A program made the translations under genes and the position numbers. The notes under the pieces were generated by a model, which worked only from the letters and a program-made list of their open reading frames with translations, ran no database searches and was not told where the DNA came from. This document shows, piece after piece, positions 6,444 to 8,050 of a stretch of DNA of 8,050 bases. The DNA comes from Actinomycetes bacterium. Lineage in GTDB: Bacteria > Actinomycetota > Actinomycetes > Mycobacteriales > Mycobacteriaceae. The stretch lies in the NCBI GenBank assembly GCA_023416315.1, contig JAEZIA010000296.1:1-8050 (forward strand), read 5' to 3'. Position 1 is the stretch's first letter. Every line of letters starts with the position of its first letter.

Positions 6444-7942
6444 TGAGCCTCACGTTGCGCGAAGTCATCGAGCACCCCCTGGTGCAAGCGGGCGATCCGG
6501 TGGTGCGCAGCGGAGGCGTGAATCTCAATCACACGGTGCGGTGGGTGCACTCGGCCGACCTCGTCGACATCGCGGGGCTGCTGCGCGGCGGCGAGGTGTT
6601 GCTCACCAATGGCGTGGGGTTGATCAGTGTCGATCAATCCGGCAGGCGCGGGTACGTGCGCAGCCTGGCCGATATCGGCGTCGCCGGATTGCTCTTCGAG
6701 GTCGGTCGCTCCTTCGAGGGCGTGCCCGAGGAGATGGTCGACGAAGCGAACGCCGTCGGGTTGGCCATCGTCGAGTTACAGCCCGCGCTGCGTTTCACCG
6801 AGGTGGCCGAAGCGGTCAACAGCGAGTTGATCGACCGCTCGGTGGTCCGCCTGCGGCACGCCGACGAAACCTCGCGGGCCTTATCGGTGGCGTTGGCCAG
6901 GGGCGCGTCACTGAGTGAGCTCGTCGCCCAGGTGGCCGCGACCCTCGGAACCTGGGCGGAACTCCGCGATCAGGCGGGCCAATTGGTGGCCGAGGCCGGA
7001 ACCGCCCGCCGTGACGACGCCCACGCCGACGCCCCGGTCCTCGTCGACGGGGCGGCGTGGGGCCGGCTCATCATCGGGACCGCCGGGTCGCCGCAGTCCC
7101 TCGCCGATGCCGTACTCGACAGAGCCCCAACGGTTCTGGGCCTGTGCCTGATCCGCGAACATCGCGACATCGCCGGCTCGCTGCGAAGCCAACAGGCGCT
7201 GTTGGAACAACTCGTCGGCAACCGGCGCGCCTCGCGGGCGCTACTCGAATCACGCCTGGAGCAGGCGGGCGTCGCGTTGGCCGGTCACGATTATGTGTGC
7301 GTCGCCGCTGATCCGCACCGCATCCAGTCCGCAACACAGCTCGTGGACAACGTGATTCGCCTGTGCGGGCACGGCATCTTCGGGCTTGTCCGGGGGACGC
7401 TGTGTGCGGTGGTGGCTCGGCCCAGTGACAGCGGTCGCGCGACCCTCGGCGACTACCTCCGCAGTGTGGCCGGCGACGGTCTCGGCCGGGAGAAACGAGT
7501 GTGTGTGGCGGTAAGCCGAGTCGTGCGCGACATCAGCGGCTTGTCCCAGGCGATGGCGGATGCGCATGCGACCTTGCATCTCGGCCAGGAACTGCACCTC
7601 ACCGAACCCGTCATCGGAGTTCAGGAACTGGCCCTGCAGCGCCTTCTCGGCGAGATCTCGGATGGCGAAGCGCTGCGCAATTTTGTGTCCGAACAGATCG
7701 GCGTTCTCGAGGAGTCCGACAGGGCCCGCGGTGGCGACCTCATTCACACGCTCGAGGTGTTAACCGCCTGTGCGGGAAGCAAAATGGACGCCGCCAAACA
7801 GCTGCACATCCGCAGGCAATCGCTGTACTACCGGCTCGCGCAGATCGAGCGGCTCACCGGTGCCAACCTCGACGACCCTGCGCAACTGCTGCCGGTGACG
7901 GTGGCGCTGACGGTGCGCCGGATGCTCGCCGCCGCCCGCTGA
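6443..7942 (+). CDS. PucR-family transcriptional regulator
   Basis: A full-length PucR-type regulator of 499 residues from GTG 6443, or 505 from the in-frame ATG at 6425. Numbered from the ATG, residues about 8-125 (SLTLREVIEHPLVQAG, then VRWVHSADLVDIAGLLRGGEVLLTNG) form the purine-catabolism-regulator N-terminal domain, thought to sense a ligand. A central region of about 150-420 is typical of the family. The C-terminus (439-505) is the PucR helix-turn-helix, with SKMDAAKQLHIRRQSLYYRLAQIERLTG at 452-479. Members often activate divergent operons for catabolism of purines, amides, amines or other nitrogen compounds in response to substrate. Its place opposite the CE4-led operon makes that operon the likely target. 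I prefer the GTG because relatives begin within a few residues of the S/LTLR motif and because of the -10-like CATATT; the ATG is a fair alternative. It converges on the flavin oxidase gene 27 bases beyond its stop. Confidence 0.93.
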   Translation: MSLTLREVIEHPLVQAGDPVVRSGGVNLNHTVRWVHSADLVDIAGLLRGGEVLLTNGVGLISVDQSGRRGYVRSLADIGVAGLLFEVGRSFEGVPEEMVDEANAVGLAIVELQPALRFTEVAEAVNSELIDRSVVRLRHADETSRALSVALARGASLSELVAQVAATLGTWAELRDQAGQLVAEAGTARRDDAHADAPVLVDGAAWGRLIIGTAGSPQSLADAVLDRAPTVLGLCLIREHRDIAGSLRSQQALLEQLVGNRRASRALLESRLEQAGVALAGHDYVCVAADPHRIQSATQLVDNVIRLCGHGIFGLVRGTLCAVVARPSDSGRATLGDYLRSVAGDGLGREKRVCVAVSRVVRDISGLSQAMADAHATLHLGQELHLTEPVIGVQELALQRLLGEISDGEALRNFVSEQIGVLEESDRARGGDLIHTLEVLTACAGSKMDAAKQLHIRRQSLYYRLAQIERLTGANLDDPAQLLPVTVALTVRRMLAAAR

Positions 7943-7969
7943 TCCCAGGACGGCGCGCACTGACCGGCG

Positions 7970-8050
7970 CTAGATCAGCGTGCCCGGATTCAGGATCCCG
8001 TCCGGGTCGAGCGCGGCCTTGATCCGGCGGTTGAGCTCCATCGCCTCCGG
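7970..8050 (-). CDS. FAD-linked oxidase/dehydrogenase, C-terminal end only (runs off the right edge)
   Basis: Only the last 26 codons and the TAG stop are present. They end with KAALDPDGILNPGTLI, the characteristic C-terminus of FAD-binding oxidases of the GlcD / D-lactate dehydrogenase / vanillyl-alcohol oxidase superfamily (usual form LDPxGxLNPGK). The active site and FAD-binding domain are outside the window, so the substrate class, commonly D-2-hydroxy acids or phenolic alcohols, cannot be decided. It converges with the PucR gene and is transcribed toward it; whether it belongs to the same pathway is unknown. Confidence 0.8.
   Translation of the reverse strand, partial: PEAMELNRRIKAALDPDGILNPGTLI

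Noticed and set aside
6776..7762. Three rare TTA leucine codons in the PucR gene (6776, 6881, 7760) as a tRNA-based developmental switch
   Set aside because: Such control is known from Streptomyces bldA. The window looks mycobacterial, where TTA codons have no established regulatory role.
1431..7942. Interpretation as a standard creatinine or purine/allantoin degradation cluster
   Set aside because: No creatinase, sarcosine oxidase, urease, allantoate amidohydrolase or xanthine dehydrogenase genes are visible, and the creatininase has altered substrate-site residues.

Overview
The window is a high-GC actinobacterial segment. Codon use, soluble class I P450 chemistry, mycobacterial-style TetR and PucR regulators and probable leaderless transcripts all suggest Mycobacterium/Mycolicibacterium or a close relative; the genus is an inference. 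Coding density is very high. Seven genes or gene fragments lie in a row on the minus strand from 6338 down to 1. A divergent regulator gene is on the plus strand (6443-7942), and the tail of a minus-strand flavin oxidase gene converges on it at 7970-8050.

The core is a tightly packed minus-strand operon, in transcription order: a cytosolic CE4-fold hydrolase (polysaccharide deacetylase / imidase / allantoinase-like, 6338-5421), an extended SDR of the NAD-dependent epimerase/dehydratase type (5410-4499), a classical SDR dehydrogenase/reductase (4461-3634), a 12-TM APC-superfamily permease (3637-2207, start overlapping the SDR stop) and a creatininase-family amidohydrolase (2186-1431). Gaps are 10, 37, -4 and 20 bases, most with good Shine-Dalgarno sequences, so these five are probably co-transcribed. 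Divergently, across a control region of about 100 bases, lies a full-length PucR-family regulator, the obvious candidate local controller.

Downstream of the operon a cytochrome P450 (1362-133) has its own predicted promoter (TTGACA -35, probable leaderless ATG). It is coupled through a TGATG stop/start overlap to a TetR-family regulator whose gene runs off the left edge. A perfect 10-bp inverted repeat (GACACAACAG / CTGTTGTGTC) flanks the P450 start and overlaps its -35 box, and is a good operator candidate.

Taken together, an importer for a nitrogenous organic compound, two different metal-dependent C-N hydrolases, two SDR oxidoreductases and a PucR regulator look like an inducible catabolic pathway for a small cyclic amide, imide, lactam or related N-heterocycle. 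The P450 and the flavin oxidase may add oxidative steps. I do not recognise this combination as a characterised pathway and cannot name the substrate. No RNA genes, mobile elements, CRISPR arrays or integration sites were seen.
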